64,000 nucleotides of DNA. Origin: Erythrocercus mccallii (lineage: Eukaryota > Chordata > Aves > Passeriformes > Dicruridae). Positions 36,758 to 49,003 of this stretch are shown piece after piece (the stretch's first letter is position 1; each line of letters begins with the position of its first letter). A program made the translations under genes and the position numbers. Where the stretch lies: contig VZRG01000873.1 of assembly GCA_013397435.1 (NCBI GenBank), forward strand, positions 62,001 through 126,000. Reading direction: 5' to 3'. The notes below the pieces were generated by a model. The model saw only the letters and a program-made list of their open reading frames with translations, had not been told where the DNA came from and searched no databases.

Positions 36758-39700
36758 ATTTCACTACTCCCTATCCTCAAATGCACTTGCAAAGTTTAAG
36801 AGCCCCCTCGGATCCAGTTTTTGTACAGTTAAACACTGATGCAGGACGTCGACTTGAAGCCATCTACAGATCTAGATGTTTTCAAAAAAATGTCAAAGGA
36901 CTATTTAGATTACATTTAAAATGTTATTTGCTTGTGTGTCTCATCTAAGGGTATCATGAGTATTTTGCACAATAATTTTGCATTCTAAAGCCCAAGGGTA
37001 CTTTTGTCTTAGTATACTGATTATCACTATACCATACACCTTTTTGTTTACATTTCAAGATCTGTAATTTTGAATTCTTGCTACCTTTTTCAGGTTCTCA
37101 GAAGGGAGGCAGCTACAAAATAACCATACAATCATGCCTTGTTATCTGGTACAATTCATGCAGGCACACAGCAGAGAAAAGGAAGGAAAAAGAAGTAAAT
37201 CACATCATTTTTCTAGCTCTTATACTAGACCAGGAATGATTTTATAAATTTTTACACACATCTATTTGATGCTTGAACTGCTGCACTCCAGTCTGCTTCT
37301 ATACATCAAATTGTACTGCTGCCTCAAAACACGTATATCATTGTACACACATAGAAATGAGATTTGAATATGCAACCATTGCGGTGAAGAGTTGATTTCA
37401 TCAAAAATACTAACACAGCTTTGACTCCTGCCAGCACTCACAGCCTCTTTCCACAGAAATTTGTGTGACCAAGCTGTTCCCCCATTACTAAATCTAGTAA
37501 GAATCTACTTTAAATTTAGTAGGAATCTATTTTTAAAAAGAAACCCAATAGATCAAAAGTTACCCAATTAATATATTTGCATCTCCTTGACATATTGCAG
37601 TAGATACACCAGAGCAGCTCCATCCCACGCCCATTCTCCTACAACTCTTCACCCTTCTGCCTTGCAAGGAACTGAGCAGCAATAAAGCACATCTGGCCAT
37701 TCCACAGTTGGGTAGCAGCAAGTTCAACTACTGGCTACTGTCAGTCAGTCAGAATCAGGATCGTGTAGCCCAGATGTGCTCCAGAGTAGCCACAGTAGAT
37801 GTCTGGCACCTTTTGTCCAGATATTGGCTCTAAATAACATGGTTTTGAAAAAGAGGGAGAGACTTGGAGCTGAACGGGTGGAATCACATCTGGAACTAAG
37901 GTTGGACTGACAAGCCTCTTGGCCTTCTTCAAAACAGGCAATATCCTTCTTGGGAAATGTTTGGAAACCAGGAACACTGCTGTGGATGACAAGGGATGTT
38001 CATCAATGAGGCTTTAATACTCTATCCTCTCATGGCGCACGGTGCCAGCATAAACAGGCATTTCCTTTCTCCCCCCAGCCGCCTCAGCTGTGTCAGTCTG
38101 CAAGACAATGCAGCTAACAAGATTACAGAACTGATCTGGATTTAAAGCAACAGCAAAACAATTATTCTTTTTAACTTGGATTGAATTTGCCAAAACAGTC
38201 ACACCACCTATGCCAGCACAGCTACGGTGGTAGCATGAGAAAACAAACAACAAGAAGGAAGTTGGCACAGCTGCCAGATGAAACACGTGTCTTAACCAGG
38301 AGAGCATTTGAATTGCAGACCTTTGCACTACAGGATCTTTCCATTCCTCCACCACAACCTGGATCTCCAACCAAACACTCTGCTCTCTTGCACCAGTAGC
38401 TGAAAGTACAGCATGGATTGAATGAGAGAGGCAAACAGGAAAGAAGATACAACACACAGGAACACAGTAAAGCAGCTGAATTAACTGCTTTAGTGAAGAC
38501 CCAGCTGAATGCACCTCAGCCCCTCTCCTGAAGCGCTCAGCTTAGGGAACAAACCAGAATACACAAGCTTCCAACCTGCACACATGCCTTCCCCCTGTGA
38601 GAAGTAAGATCTTGAAGGTGAATATGGAATTTGCTCTGGTCTTTACACAAATGGAACAGGATGTAGCCAAAGCAGGCGCCTTACATTTAGGATTGTTTTT
38701 AAGTTAGATAATATCCTTCCCTTTACCTAAGGGGAAGCTGACATTTCAAGCTGGTACTGCACAGAAAAGGAAGAGAAAGACATTTGAATTGAGAACAGGT
38801 TAAGAGAACCCCAAGCACTATCCTAGTTTGTTCAAGAGCTCTAACCATGCTTCTCTCCAACTACAGAAATAAGGACAAACCTGACAAATCTAATGCTATC
38901 TCTATCCAGCTTAGGTTTTAGACAGTATAACAAAATCAGAAGAAAAAAAAATTCAGAGAATTAAGGTATAACATGTCTGACAATAACCTGGTTTGAGAGT
39001 TGTGGTTGTTATTTCCACATAAATAATGTCTTTCCTTCTCACAGCTACTAGTCAAGAATCAAGGACAAGCTTTAAAGGCTAGAAGTTTTTAAAAAGGTGT
39101 AATCGATGCAAGCTGGGCGCCTCTGGGGTGGAAAAGGAGACCACACAGATCTGCACTTCACCAAAAGTCACATGTAAGGACTCACACAAGGTTTTCCAAC
39201 GCCTGTTTTCTAAAAATCCCAGATCTTCTCTACCCACTCAATCTGCTACATGCATTGATTTTTTATTTTTTTTTAATTATGGTTACAATTCTGCTACAGA
39301 GGTGCTTTTCTCCTAACTGCTGATCAAGACCTGGTGGCAGTGTTTACTTTCAGAGTGCACTTGAGACCAAAAAATTCCATCTCAGCTACACCTACCTCCT
39401 CACATGCCATACCTGAGCAGGGCAGAGAATTCTCTCCAAGCCCAAAGCCTGAATATCCCTTTGTGCACAAGCACCTAGACACCACATTCAAACAAGCCAT
39501 ACCAAGACAAACAGCAAAGATAAGCAACCTTTCTTCCCCTGGCAAATGCTTGGCTGTGTCTACATGCACATTCACAGGATGAGAACACTGCTTGCAAATT
39601 CATAAAGGCCTTTTCTTTCTTTTGGAAATGAAGCATGTCTTTAGTATAACACCAAAGAGGGTAATTATAGAGAGCGTGCCAGTTCTTTGAAATCGAAGAA

Positions 39701-42130
39701 AGCACTTCCCCGAATTGAGAAGCTGCTCTTGCATCCACTGCAGAGCACAGCCTTCATCCCTCTGAGGAAACAGCTGTCTTTGAGGGACTAAATCCATCCA
39801 GAATAAGCAGAGGTCCACAGCCCATCCTCAAAGCAAAGCCTGTGTGTAACCACACTGTTGTCTTGGTGAAAGATATTTTAAGAAGAACTGCAAGGAAATC
39901 ACAGTCCAGCCTTTTAAGGGACTCCTACAGAAAGCTGAGTTCTGTTCATATGAGCTTAACTACCTGAGCTTTAATGAAAAGTGTTTCCCTTCATGACCAA
40001 AGAATTGTGTAAAAGGTATACAGCTAAATCATTGTTTCTACTCTTAGGATTAATATTTTTTTTTCTCCTCCTTTTTTTGAGAGGAAAAAGTCTTTTTGTC
40101 ACTGCTTTGACTGCCAAATCCTTCATTCACAAAGGCAAATCTCACTTTGTTAGAAACAGAAGATGTTAGGAACCACAGATCAGGAAAGAAAATTCCAACT
40201 TTATTTTCCCTGGTGCATTCCATAACATCCTCTGGCTTTAGCAGCAGAAACACCTTTAATTCGCTCATCTGGAGATTTCAGACCAAGTGTGACTTCTAAC
40301 ACTTCAGGAATGTACCCCAAATACTGGAAATGTTCCCCAGCCATCACCCCAGCAGCTGTGCTGACCAGGGGGCAGTCCTGGAAGACCTTTTTTCTTTCCC
40401 TTTTAATTGCAGAGCTGTCTCAAAGACATTCACCTTTGAATATTCCTTCAGAGCTCCTTGGAAACAAACCCAACTCCAGTCTCCACCCTCAGGTTGTAAA
40501 TCAGAAGAAATGGCAGACTTCTCCTTCACAAAAGGAGGCACAAAAACCTTACAGCCTATTTTAATCTTAAATTATTCAGCTTGGCAGAACAGCAGTCATT
40601 CCAATGGAATGCAGGCTTGTACTCCAACAAGAGTTTACTGTTTCTAAAGTAAATGTCATGGTAATACATCAGTACTAGATCTTAACTACCTGCACACTCA
40701 CATTCACCAGTCACTGTCCCAGTTTAACAAAATAACAAAAGAAGGACATTTGCCTAAAGAAGTAAGTTTAACAGCTACCCATCAGAACAATACAAAACTC
40801 CCATTCTTTTTGGAAACATCCATTCAATTAAAAATACATGTAAAAATTAAAAATTTAGGCAAGTTTCAAGTAACTGCTACATGCCTGTTCTTTTAATCCT
40901 GCTTTTATTAAAAAATGGCATATTCTTGCTTTAAAAAACAATATGTAACTGCCCATTGAACTCAGCACTTAATTTCTTACAGAAACTCCAAGTTTTGTAT
41001 CCTTAGAGTCCATAACCACAGGTATTCCTGAGCTGGGAATAGATTTAATCTCTGCTTTTGTTTTCCAGGGTTTGGAAAGACAGCCTCCATCCAAGTACCA
41101 CATTAAGAGCCCTGGACATTTATCCACAGGAGGTGTTTGCAAGGTTAAAAATGTGCTGAGACATAGTTTTCATCCTCTTGTACCAAGTAATGCACTTTAT
41201 GAAACAAATCAATCAGATTAGAGATAGCAAACCATTAATACTTAAGTCAGGGAGCGAAAACCTTTCAAGTGGCACCCAAAAAACTTTAGACCACACAAAA
41301 AAATGTATGCAATTGATGATAATGATTCCTATTGTTGAACCTCTGATCTCCCCACTCACCAAATTATCTCTGAACACAGACAGGAGTTTATTGAATTGAT
41401 TAAGAGACAAATGTTCTGGTCATCAGCAATGAAAATTCCTGGATTTTACAGGTCTATGATCAAGATCACAAGACCTCCTCCACCGAGGAATGCTCTTGGG
41501 CCTTTGCACATGCAGCCGTGCTAGGAAATAAACAGTGAGAGAGGGAGAGAAACATTCAAATTCTTTGGGCTTTTTTTTTTAATTTCATTTTCTCTTGCAC
41601 AAAGGAAACTTAAGAGGGCAAAAGGAGAAGACAAGTCTCCTTCACTCTGTGAGAACTCTCTCCCCTCCAGAAGAATCACATCTTTGAAATGCAATTTGAA
41701 GAACTGTTGGAAGGAAGGAGCAGATGGGGACCTGTTTCTACAGCAAGTACCTCACAGCAGAAAACAACCCCACACACCACCTACGACCCTGCAAATTCTG
41801 CTCTTGGAGGATAATTAAAAAACAAGCAAACCACAAAAGCATTTGACATGTTAAACTGGGCTTCATTACATTTTAGATACCACAATATCTCAAAAATTTC
41901 AAGGCTAAATGCAGAGAAGGTAAGAGGTCAGCATCAGGGAGAATGTAAGTTCACAATAAAGTGTTTTCACGCATATATAACATTTCCACAGAACTCTAAG
42001 ATTACAGATACTTATTCTTTAAAAAGTCACAATCTTTGGGTTTTTTTCCACAGATGAACCGAAGGACAATATTGTAAGAATACAAGCAGCAGGTGATGGC
42101 CAGGGCAGAGGATGGACAAACAGATTTTCT

Positions 42131-42144
42131 GGGGGGGGGGGGGG
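42131..42144 (+). repeat. G14 homopolymer (C14 on PTK2 sense strand)
   Basis: Fourteen consecutive G, about 320 nt downstream of the donor of PTK2 coding exon 1 in transcript terms. The sense transcript carries the C-run. Confidence 0.95.
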
Positions 42145-42464
42145 AAGGGACTCTTCAGAGCTCCATTTTCCCACACTATGGGGGAGTAAGTCTCCAAACA
42201 GTATTTCTTTCCCTAGTGATATGCACATTATACAAAATGTCATTTAATGTCACTTTCATGCCAGCTCTCATTCCTGCCTTGAGGTGTCACACAGGTTGGT
42301 ACCACTTAAAGCTCCTGAATTTACTCATAATACACAACAGGTCAAGCTTGTTTTAAAATAAACCATGAAACTTTTGTGTTTGTTTGCTTACAGATTTTTA
42401 ACTCCCATTTTTTAAGATAACACTTAACCTAAAGATGGCATAAGAATGTTAAAAACTGACTTAC

Positions 42465-42691
42465 TCGGACATCAGTAGCATCTCCATGGCGGATAATGCT
42501 GGCCCATGTGGTCGGTTCACTGCTGTTTTCAAAGTAGTGGAAAACCTTTAGGACTCGTTCCATAGCCCCTGGGGATCGCTCCATCCCAGTACTGAGGTGA
42601 GTCTTTGCACCTGAACTTGGGGTGTGATTCAAGTTTGGGTCAAGGTAAGCTGCTGCCATGGTTTTGCTAGATGCTAGGTATCTGTCATATT
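42465..42691 (-). CDS. PTK2: PTK2 coding exon 1 (FAK residues 1-65) with 32 nt of 5' UTR
   Basis: The start codon is at 42659-42657 in a strong context (A at -3, G at +4), and 195 nt encode residues 1-65, starting MAAAYLDPNLNH and ending HGDATDVR. The exon ends at a consensus GTAAGT donor (42464-42459), phase 0. The acceptor is a pyrimidine-rich tract ending CTCTAG immediately right of 42691, leaving 42660-42691 as 5' UTR. Residues 1-32 form the flexible tail before FERM, including the S29-P30 pair. From about residue 33 the first strand of the FERM F1 ubiquitin-like lobe begins (RVLKVFHYF). The match to the FAK N-terminus is near complete, so both start and strand are secure. A short upstream ORF lies in the UTR and is listed separately. 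Confidence 0.98.
42674..42688 (-). promoter_or_regulatory. Upstream ORF in PTK2 5' UTR (four codons plus stop)
   Basis: In the 32-nt UTR portion of coding exon 1 an ATG at 42688-42686 opens a four-codon frame (Met-Thr-Asp-Thr) that closes at a TAG at 42676-42674. This is 14 nt before the main ATG, and the uATG has A at -3. From memory, mammalian PTK2 has the same ATG-ACA-GAT-ACC-TAG in this place, which suggests conservation. A uORF so short and so near the main start would normally permit leaky scanning and only modestly reduce FAK translation; that effect is inferred. Confidence 0.6.
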
Positions 42692-45600
42692 CTAGAGAAA
42701 GGGAAACAAGAAAGATATTAATTTTAGTTATGCACGAATCTTATACTTCTTCATACAAGGCATTTACCGGAAAACCATGAAGACTCACTTCCTTTTTGAA
42801 AAGCAACTAAAATATTTATGTATCTACAAACATAAAAACCTACCTTGATGACTACCAGAGAAATTGCAAGCTCCTTGGAGCAAGTATCTGAACTTGAACA
42901 GCACAATTATTTACAGAAGTGGTATATTTAGCAAAACCTCTTCCATTCACTTCTCAGTGACTTAACCCAGATCCCTGACAAAGCCTTCAACACCAAACAC
43001 CAGCTTTTAGTTCAACCAGGAGTTTTCATCCCTAAAATCTGCCAAGTCTGATCTTACAATGTGCCTCTAAAGAGACATTAGGAAACCCCAGCACTGAACT
43101 AGAGTTTCTCCACTAAGAAGCCAAACACCAATACCAGGCTCTCCCATTTCAAGGCTAAACCACTGAAAGCTTCACTCCTTTTGTGCTAGTTTGGGAACCA
43201 GTGGGACATAAAACCATTCAGGATCTAAGTTCATTATTCAGTGAGGAACCATTAAGAACACAGCTATCACTCTTCTCAGCAATTCTTGAACAAGTGGATA
43301 AGTTTTATCTTCCACCAGCCTGATGGTAAAAGGCACAGACCGTGGTATGAGTCTGCATGTCAAAGGAGAAAGAAGAAAATTGCCTCTTGGCTACCGCTCC
43401 TAATTAGTCAGCCACTAGCAGATGGTGTCTTCGAAATCAATGCAGTCCAAGAGAAAAAGAGCAAAGAGTATCTCCTCCCTGCCTGCCAGTCTAGAGCATC
43501 ATTCCAGTCTGCTGGCTGCAGAGTGCAAAGGACTGCAGGGCTTTGCTCCAGGGCTTGGACAAGTGCACAGAGCTTTCCCTACCTCTTCCTCCTCACAGCG
43601 AGCAGCCAGTAGGGAGGCAGTTTTGAAAATGTGAAGTTAAAAATAAACTAAACTTGATCTTTTTGGCATAGTGCTCTGAACGCCTTCCTGGTAGTAAAGT
43701 GAACGCCTGAGCCCTCGTTTACTTCACTGAGAGGCACAAGAGATCCCTGCTTCCAGCTGAGCTCCTATAATGCCTGGCTGCTCCTCAGAGCTTCAGCCAC
43801 TGCCCTGCCACCTGCCACGGGGCTCTGCTGACCTCCCCAAAAACTGGCTAAAAAAAACCATCAGGGGAAAACAAAATCAAAACAAAACCCCAGGTGATTT
43901 GGTTTTCAGGACTGGCTTAGTTTCATGCCACGGCTGCCTGAAGCTGCCAAACAGGAAGAGAAGCAGAAGCAGCCGGGATCAGGCTGAAAGGAGAGCATCT
44001 CCCCTTCAGCAGCAGCTGGTGATAACACCAGCCCCGGTCAAAACACACCATGAGCTCAGCTAACAGGAATTAGCACCAGCAATATCAAGGCTTGAAATCT
44101 TCAGACTGTAGATAACAACAGTTGTGAGGCTAAAACCCGACTGGAAGTCTTAAGCTTCTATCTAATTCAGACCCACCAGATAAAGAAGAAACAACAACCC
44201 ATCTGGGCAGGAGGTCTTTACCTCGTGAACAAATGGTTGGACTACGTTCATCCAAGGGAACTAAGAACTCTACCCTGGACAAACAAAAGGCCTCTAATAT
44301 CCTGCCCTCAGGGAAAATGGTAAGAAAAGCCAAGGAGAGTCTCTGGAACACGCCCCCAAGTGTCTGACCCTTGAGGGACTTCCCCCACCTGCCAGAGTTT
44401 CCTATCTGTGAAAACTCACGAAACCATCACAGCTTTACTGTTCCTCTTTTCTGGCCATCAATACAAATGAATTAAGCCAACCTTAGGCCCACATTAAAGC
44501 CTCTGCTCCTCTTCACCTCTCAGGAATAGACATAGATCTGAAAATGCCGGGAGCCCCTCAGCAACTCTTTGACTTCTGCTCACCAAAGGAGCCTACCAGC
44601 TGTTTTCACACAAACATTGACTTTAAAGCTGAAACAGGCACAAAAATCTCCCCTCTGGCACACTAACACCAAAACAACAAGACTCTGCAAGCTCTGAACT
44701 GCAGGACTCCTTTCCTGTAAGGTTAAAATAGTCATTGCTAAATCCCAGAGGTCTTCAGGGCAGGGAGTTTCACCAGGACAAATTAAGGCAGATGAATAGT
44801 TCAACTGCTCGGAATGAAATTGCAGTTTTCAGGCTCGGACAAGGCCGCTGACCTTGTGCAGGATGCTCTGCAGCCTTCAGAACAACCCACCCTACCTCAA
44901 AGTCACTGGTGAAATTGCTGAGCTTTATTTAAAGTTTACATAAGCAGACAGCAGGGAGAATTGCTACAACACAAAGCAAAAGGAGTCATTTTTTCCCAGA
45001 GGAGAGCCAAAAGAATGCCTGCTTTAGTATTAATTCACCACACTCTATCCACTTAATACACACATTCATCAGGTTTTATGTGGCTGAAGGACAGGAAGAA
45101 AAGCTATCAGGGAAACACCAAACCAAGCATTTAGATGTCTAGCCGTAAGCTTAAATATGGACAATCTACACCCCTTGGGAGCAGCAAACAGCAAACCAAT
45201 GCAAGACTCCAGTACCTACACAGTGAAGTGCTCTTTCAAGGTGTCACTTCAATAGACAGGCAAAACACTATTATAATGTTTCCATATTCATCAAAATGTG
45301 GGATTAGACATCAGACTGACAGTACTGGGTACGGGGTCAGTTTTCAAAAGGTTGTATTTCACAGAGGTTTTTCAAAGTAAAACAACCCCCTCCACGAAAT
45401 TAAAATAGCAGTTTTCCTTCAGAATTTGATCACTGCTGGTTCCTTACAACTTCTTTTAAAAAGCCAGACGCTTATTTTATGAAGCACCAGAACAGCAATA
45501 AATCTGATAGCTCCAGGTATAGAAACACATGCTATATCTCTAGTTATGGACCTATTAACATTCCCATTAAAACCAGCCCCTGGGTTTGAGTTTGTAATGC

Positions 45601-45901
45601 GACTGTAAAACTCTGCCCCAGGCCAAAACTTTGTAAAACACAGCTGCTGTTAAACAACTATTTTACAAGAGCTGCTGGGTATAAGTAAAGCTCAGATAAC
45701 AACACCACCATGCTTATTTGGGCTGTTCTAAATTCAAACCAGACTGGTGTGTAATGCTGCAATTACACATCTCGGTTTAAATGAGCAGCTTTAATCCTCA
45801 TGGTATTAAATAGACATGTAGTGTGTGCTACCATGGGTCAGAAACAAGCTACAGTCAACTAAAAGAAGGCAGATTTAGATTATATATAAATCATAAATTT
45901 T

Positions 45902-46010
45902 GGACAGAGCAACCTGGTCTAGTGGAAGGAGCTCTTGCTCATGGCAGGGAAGTTGGAACTAGATGATCTTCCAGGCTCCTCCCAATCCAAACCATTCCAC
46001 GATTCTATGA
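45902..46010 (+). mobile_element. CR1 LINE 3' terminal fragment (plus orientation)
   Basis: AGCAACCTGGTCTAGTGGAA, CTCATGGCAGGGAAGTTGG and CAATCCAAACCATTCCACGA followed by TTCTATGA form a classic CR1 terminus of about 110 bp. Confidence 0.92.
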
Positions 46011-47154
46011 CCTTAATTCTACTGTATTTTATTGGATCTTGTGGTATAAAAGGCTAATGGTCAGGCATGGTCAAATTTCTTTGTATGCAAGGCTCTGTGC
46101 CAGCATCCCTTAGAGCTTCCAAGAGGAAAGACTATTGTTCTCCCAGTGTTTCCACTTCAGAGAAATCACTTGGATTTCTCAGTAATGTCAAGGACTATTC
46201 CCGGATTGGGGGAGGAGCAAAGCAAACCAGCCCTGCTCTGGTGATACTGAGTGGGTCTGCTGAGATGCTGCAGTTGTTACCAGACTACAACACAAGATCT
46301 ATTATTGCTCAGATGGATTTTCTTTACTGTGGTGGGAGTACCTGAGATTTAGGCAAGTTGAATCTTTCTAGAAGTCATTTCTTCTTAATGTGACTACTCT
46401 TGACACATTCCCACATTGGCGGACTATATCAGAAACAAAGTCAGTGTTATGACTTCCAGCAGCACAATCAAAGTTCTAAGTCACGTTTCACTACCAGCTT
46501 TGAGTACTCAGAAATTAAATCATTTCCACTAATGAGACAGTCAAAAGTCATTAAAAAATATTTAAATCAATTAACTGCAAATTGGTTAATAAAGCGATAG
46601 TAGAGTCATCTCATAAGGGAAATGGTTTCAATCCAAATGATGTCTTCAACATCAGCAGTTTGGTAATAAAAATAATTTAAAAAATAAACAACACTTTCTC
46701 TTATTAGTGTTGGCTGATGGCCAACAATGCAGCACTAACAAGTTCATGTTACAAGGAACCAAGCTGTAATTATTCACACTGTGACTCCATGTTGTCCTTT
46801 GTAGATACCATGAAATCTCATTATTCTTTAACCTCCACATTTTGATCCCCATCTTAGGCCTGAAGGCATCAACATCTATCAGCTAAAGCCCCTTCCAGGT
46901 GGCATTTCTGCAAAATAACTTGGTCCATGTAAATTCAAACCCATACAAATCTGAAAGAATCTATAAAATCTATTAGAAAAGTTAAGAATCTATAAAAATA
47001 CAGTAAGAATTAAGAGTTCATTTTGTTTGCTGGTCCTGGGGTAATAATCCTTCTGCAAGACTTAAAATATTAAAATATGTCAAATATTACAATTTTTAAA
47101 GTAAATAAAAGCCTTTAGATTGCTTGCATCTTTGCACACAATGCTGCTTTACTA

Positions 47155-47700
47155 GACAGACTGACTGGAAAGCAGGTTTCCAGAGGACCTCAACATCTTG
47201 GTGGACAACAAGCCAACCATGAGCCAGCAATGTGTCCTTGCATCCACCAGGCTCCTGGGCTTTGTTACCATCCTGACAAGAGAGACATGGACATTATGGA
47301 GACAGTCCAAAGAAGGACCACAAAAACAGTTCAGGAATTTGAGTGTCTGTCATACAAGGGCTCAGAGAAATGGGATGGTTTGGCCTGGGGAAGAAAAGCC
47401 CAGTGAGATCATCCAAATGTGTATAAATATCAGTGAAGATGGAGCCAGACTGTTCCCAGTCATGCCCAGTGAGGACATGAAGCAATGGGCATGAAGGGAC
47501 AAAACAGGAATTCCCATTTTAAGTATTAAGAGAAAGTTTTTGCACTACACAGGTGGCTGAACACTGCAACAGGTTGCCCAGAGGTTGTGGAATCTCCATC
47601 TGTGGATATTCAAATCACAGCTGGACACAGTCCTGAGCAACCTGCTGTAGGCTGACCCTGCTCTGAGCAGAGGCGTTGGACAAATCTCCACAGGTGCCTT
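47155..47700 (+). mobile_element. Old CR1 LINE fragment with ORF2 3' remnant (plus orientation)
   Basis: The sequence around 47190-47250 encodes a remnant like the C-terminal end of CR1 ORF2 (VDNKPTMSQQCVLAS). It is followed by diverged 3' UTR landmarks: CAGACTGTTCCCAGT, GAACACTGCAACAGG, TTGCCCAGAGGTTGTGGAAT and GAGCAACCTGCTGTAGG. The copy is more diverged than its neighbours and has lost its terminus. It is non-functional: frames are broken and there is no reverse-transcriptase core. Confidence 0.85.
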
Positions 47701-48974
47701 GCAACATCTGAAATTTTGTTATGTGGCGATAAAAACTAAATTAAGAATTTATTTCACACTCTAAAATCATATTATCCATAATACATCTCACATCAGAGAG
47801 TAAACACCTTGTGCATTTCAAGCTCAATCCATTTTCACTGCTTGTATTAAATCCTGCTGTAACTCACCTTGTAAATATTAACTTGACTATCTCAACCTCA
47901 CAGACAGGAAAGGTATTAAGTACAATTTTAATTATGATCCCCACACAAAGCCTGTATTTTGGGGCCTATGGTGAGAGTCAGCACATTGCTGACTTTTGGT
48001 ATTCCATCGCCTAATACAAACACATCCACGCCACAGGAGAGAGGCAGCCAATGTGCCAGGTGTGTAACAAGTTCTTTTTGCATTTCCTTGATGTCAACAT
48101 CTTGTTACACATTTAAGGATGAAACCTGGAGAAAACCATTAGGTTTGTGATTCCAAATTAGGGACGAATCTAGAAAGAAAGGCATAGGGCTATTTCTTCC
48201 TTTTATCATCACTTTAGCCTTCAAAGACATTCAGTAATTTCAGCTATTTCCATAAGTCACATTGGAATGTCCCTGTTTGTTCCCTGCTGAGTTTATTTTT
48301 CTTGTACTTTTTCTTTCAGCTAATGCTGATGTTCAAAAGCAAAAGAAAAAAGGAGCAATCCTTTGTTCCACTTTAGACTGCCTTTCAGCTATGTTCACTG
48401 TTTTTGATAATATTTGCTATGACTACATCCAAGAACATATTTATTTATTTCTCTTGCTGGCTCTTCTTAATCCCCTCCTGGTCACTGCTTTCTCCCTACT
48501 CTTCCAAATATATGTATTTTTAAGTGTAGTATTTGTAAGCAAAAGCACTTATTAAGGCTCTCAGGTCAAAGTATAAAGCCAGAGACATTAAAACAATTTT
48601 AAAATCAAGTTCTTAGTACCTACTTTAGCTTAAATCGTCTCACCAAGTACTTCACTGTTTCAGTATGAAATGGAAAAACAGTACTGGCAATTCCATTTTT
48701 TCCCCTCAGGGAATATTGCCTGAAGAGTTACTAAATCTATGTCTCAATACAGTTCAAAGATAATACAGACCAAAGTCAAAACAAGTTTAGCAATACAAAT
48801 TGCCAATATAGGAACCCTTATTTCAATTGTAAGAATGTTTTAGGAGATTAAATGTTCACGCGAGCATGAAGGAGGAATTCAGAGACAGAGTGAACTACAA
48901 GACCCATATAAAGCAAAGCAATATGACAATCCTAAGCCTGTAAATGTAAGACAAATGTAACTCACTAAAAATCA

Positions 48975-49003
48975 ATAATAAATAAAAATATAAATAAATA
49001 AAT
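48975..49003 (+). repeat. (AATA)n-rich simple repeat
   Basis: Interrupted AATA/ATAA units, purely A and T. Confidence 0.85.

Larger units (their letters stand above)
29574..42464 (-). other. PTK2 intron between coding exons 1 and 2 (12.9 kb)
   Basis: GT-AG intron with several CR1 fragments, a four-copy 15-bp array and neighbouring 26-bp duplication (31825-31995), an LTR-like block (33165-33531) and a G14 run (42131-42144). The longest open frames of the window (31618-32106 plus, 38014-38514 minus) lie here, but neither resembles a known protein. From 36760 to 42100 I see only unassigned intron sequence. Confidence 0.9.
1..42691 (-). other. PTK2: PTK2 gene, 5' coding part (FAK FERM domain), partial
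   Basis: Seven coding exons on the minus strand join into an uninterrupted 263-codon frame that I recognise as the N-terminus of focal adhesion kinase, a cytoplasmic non-receptor tyrosine kinase acting at integrin adhesions and also found in the nucleus. Exon lengths are 195 (coding part), 167, 88, 80, 63, 55 and 141 nt, and the exon-end phases are 0, 2, 0, 2, 2, 0, 0. Residue numbers match the family numbering exactly: the basic KAKTLRK patch falls at 216-222 and Y180/M183 at the known kinase-contact positions. The piece spans the N-terminal tail, FERM F1 (about 33-127), F2 (about 128-253) and the start of F3. Kinase and FAT exons lie left of base 1; upstream noncoding exons and the promoter lie right of base 64000 or were not recognisable. 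No frameshift or in-frame stop is present, so this is a functional locus rather than a pseudogene. Confidence 0.97.

Noticed and set aside
48262..48555. 97-codon open frame with hydrophobic segments
   Set aside because: Hydrophobicity follows from T-rich sequence on the plus strand. No homology or promoter is seen.
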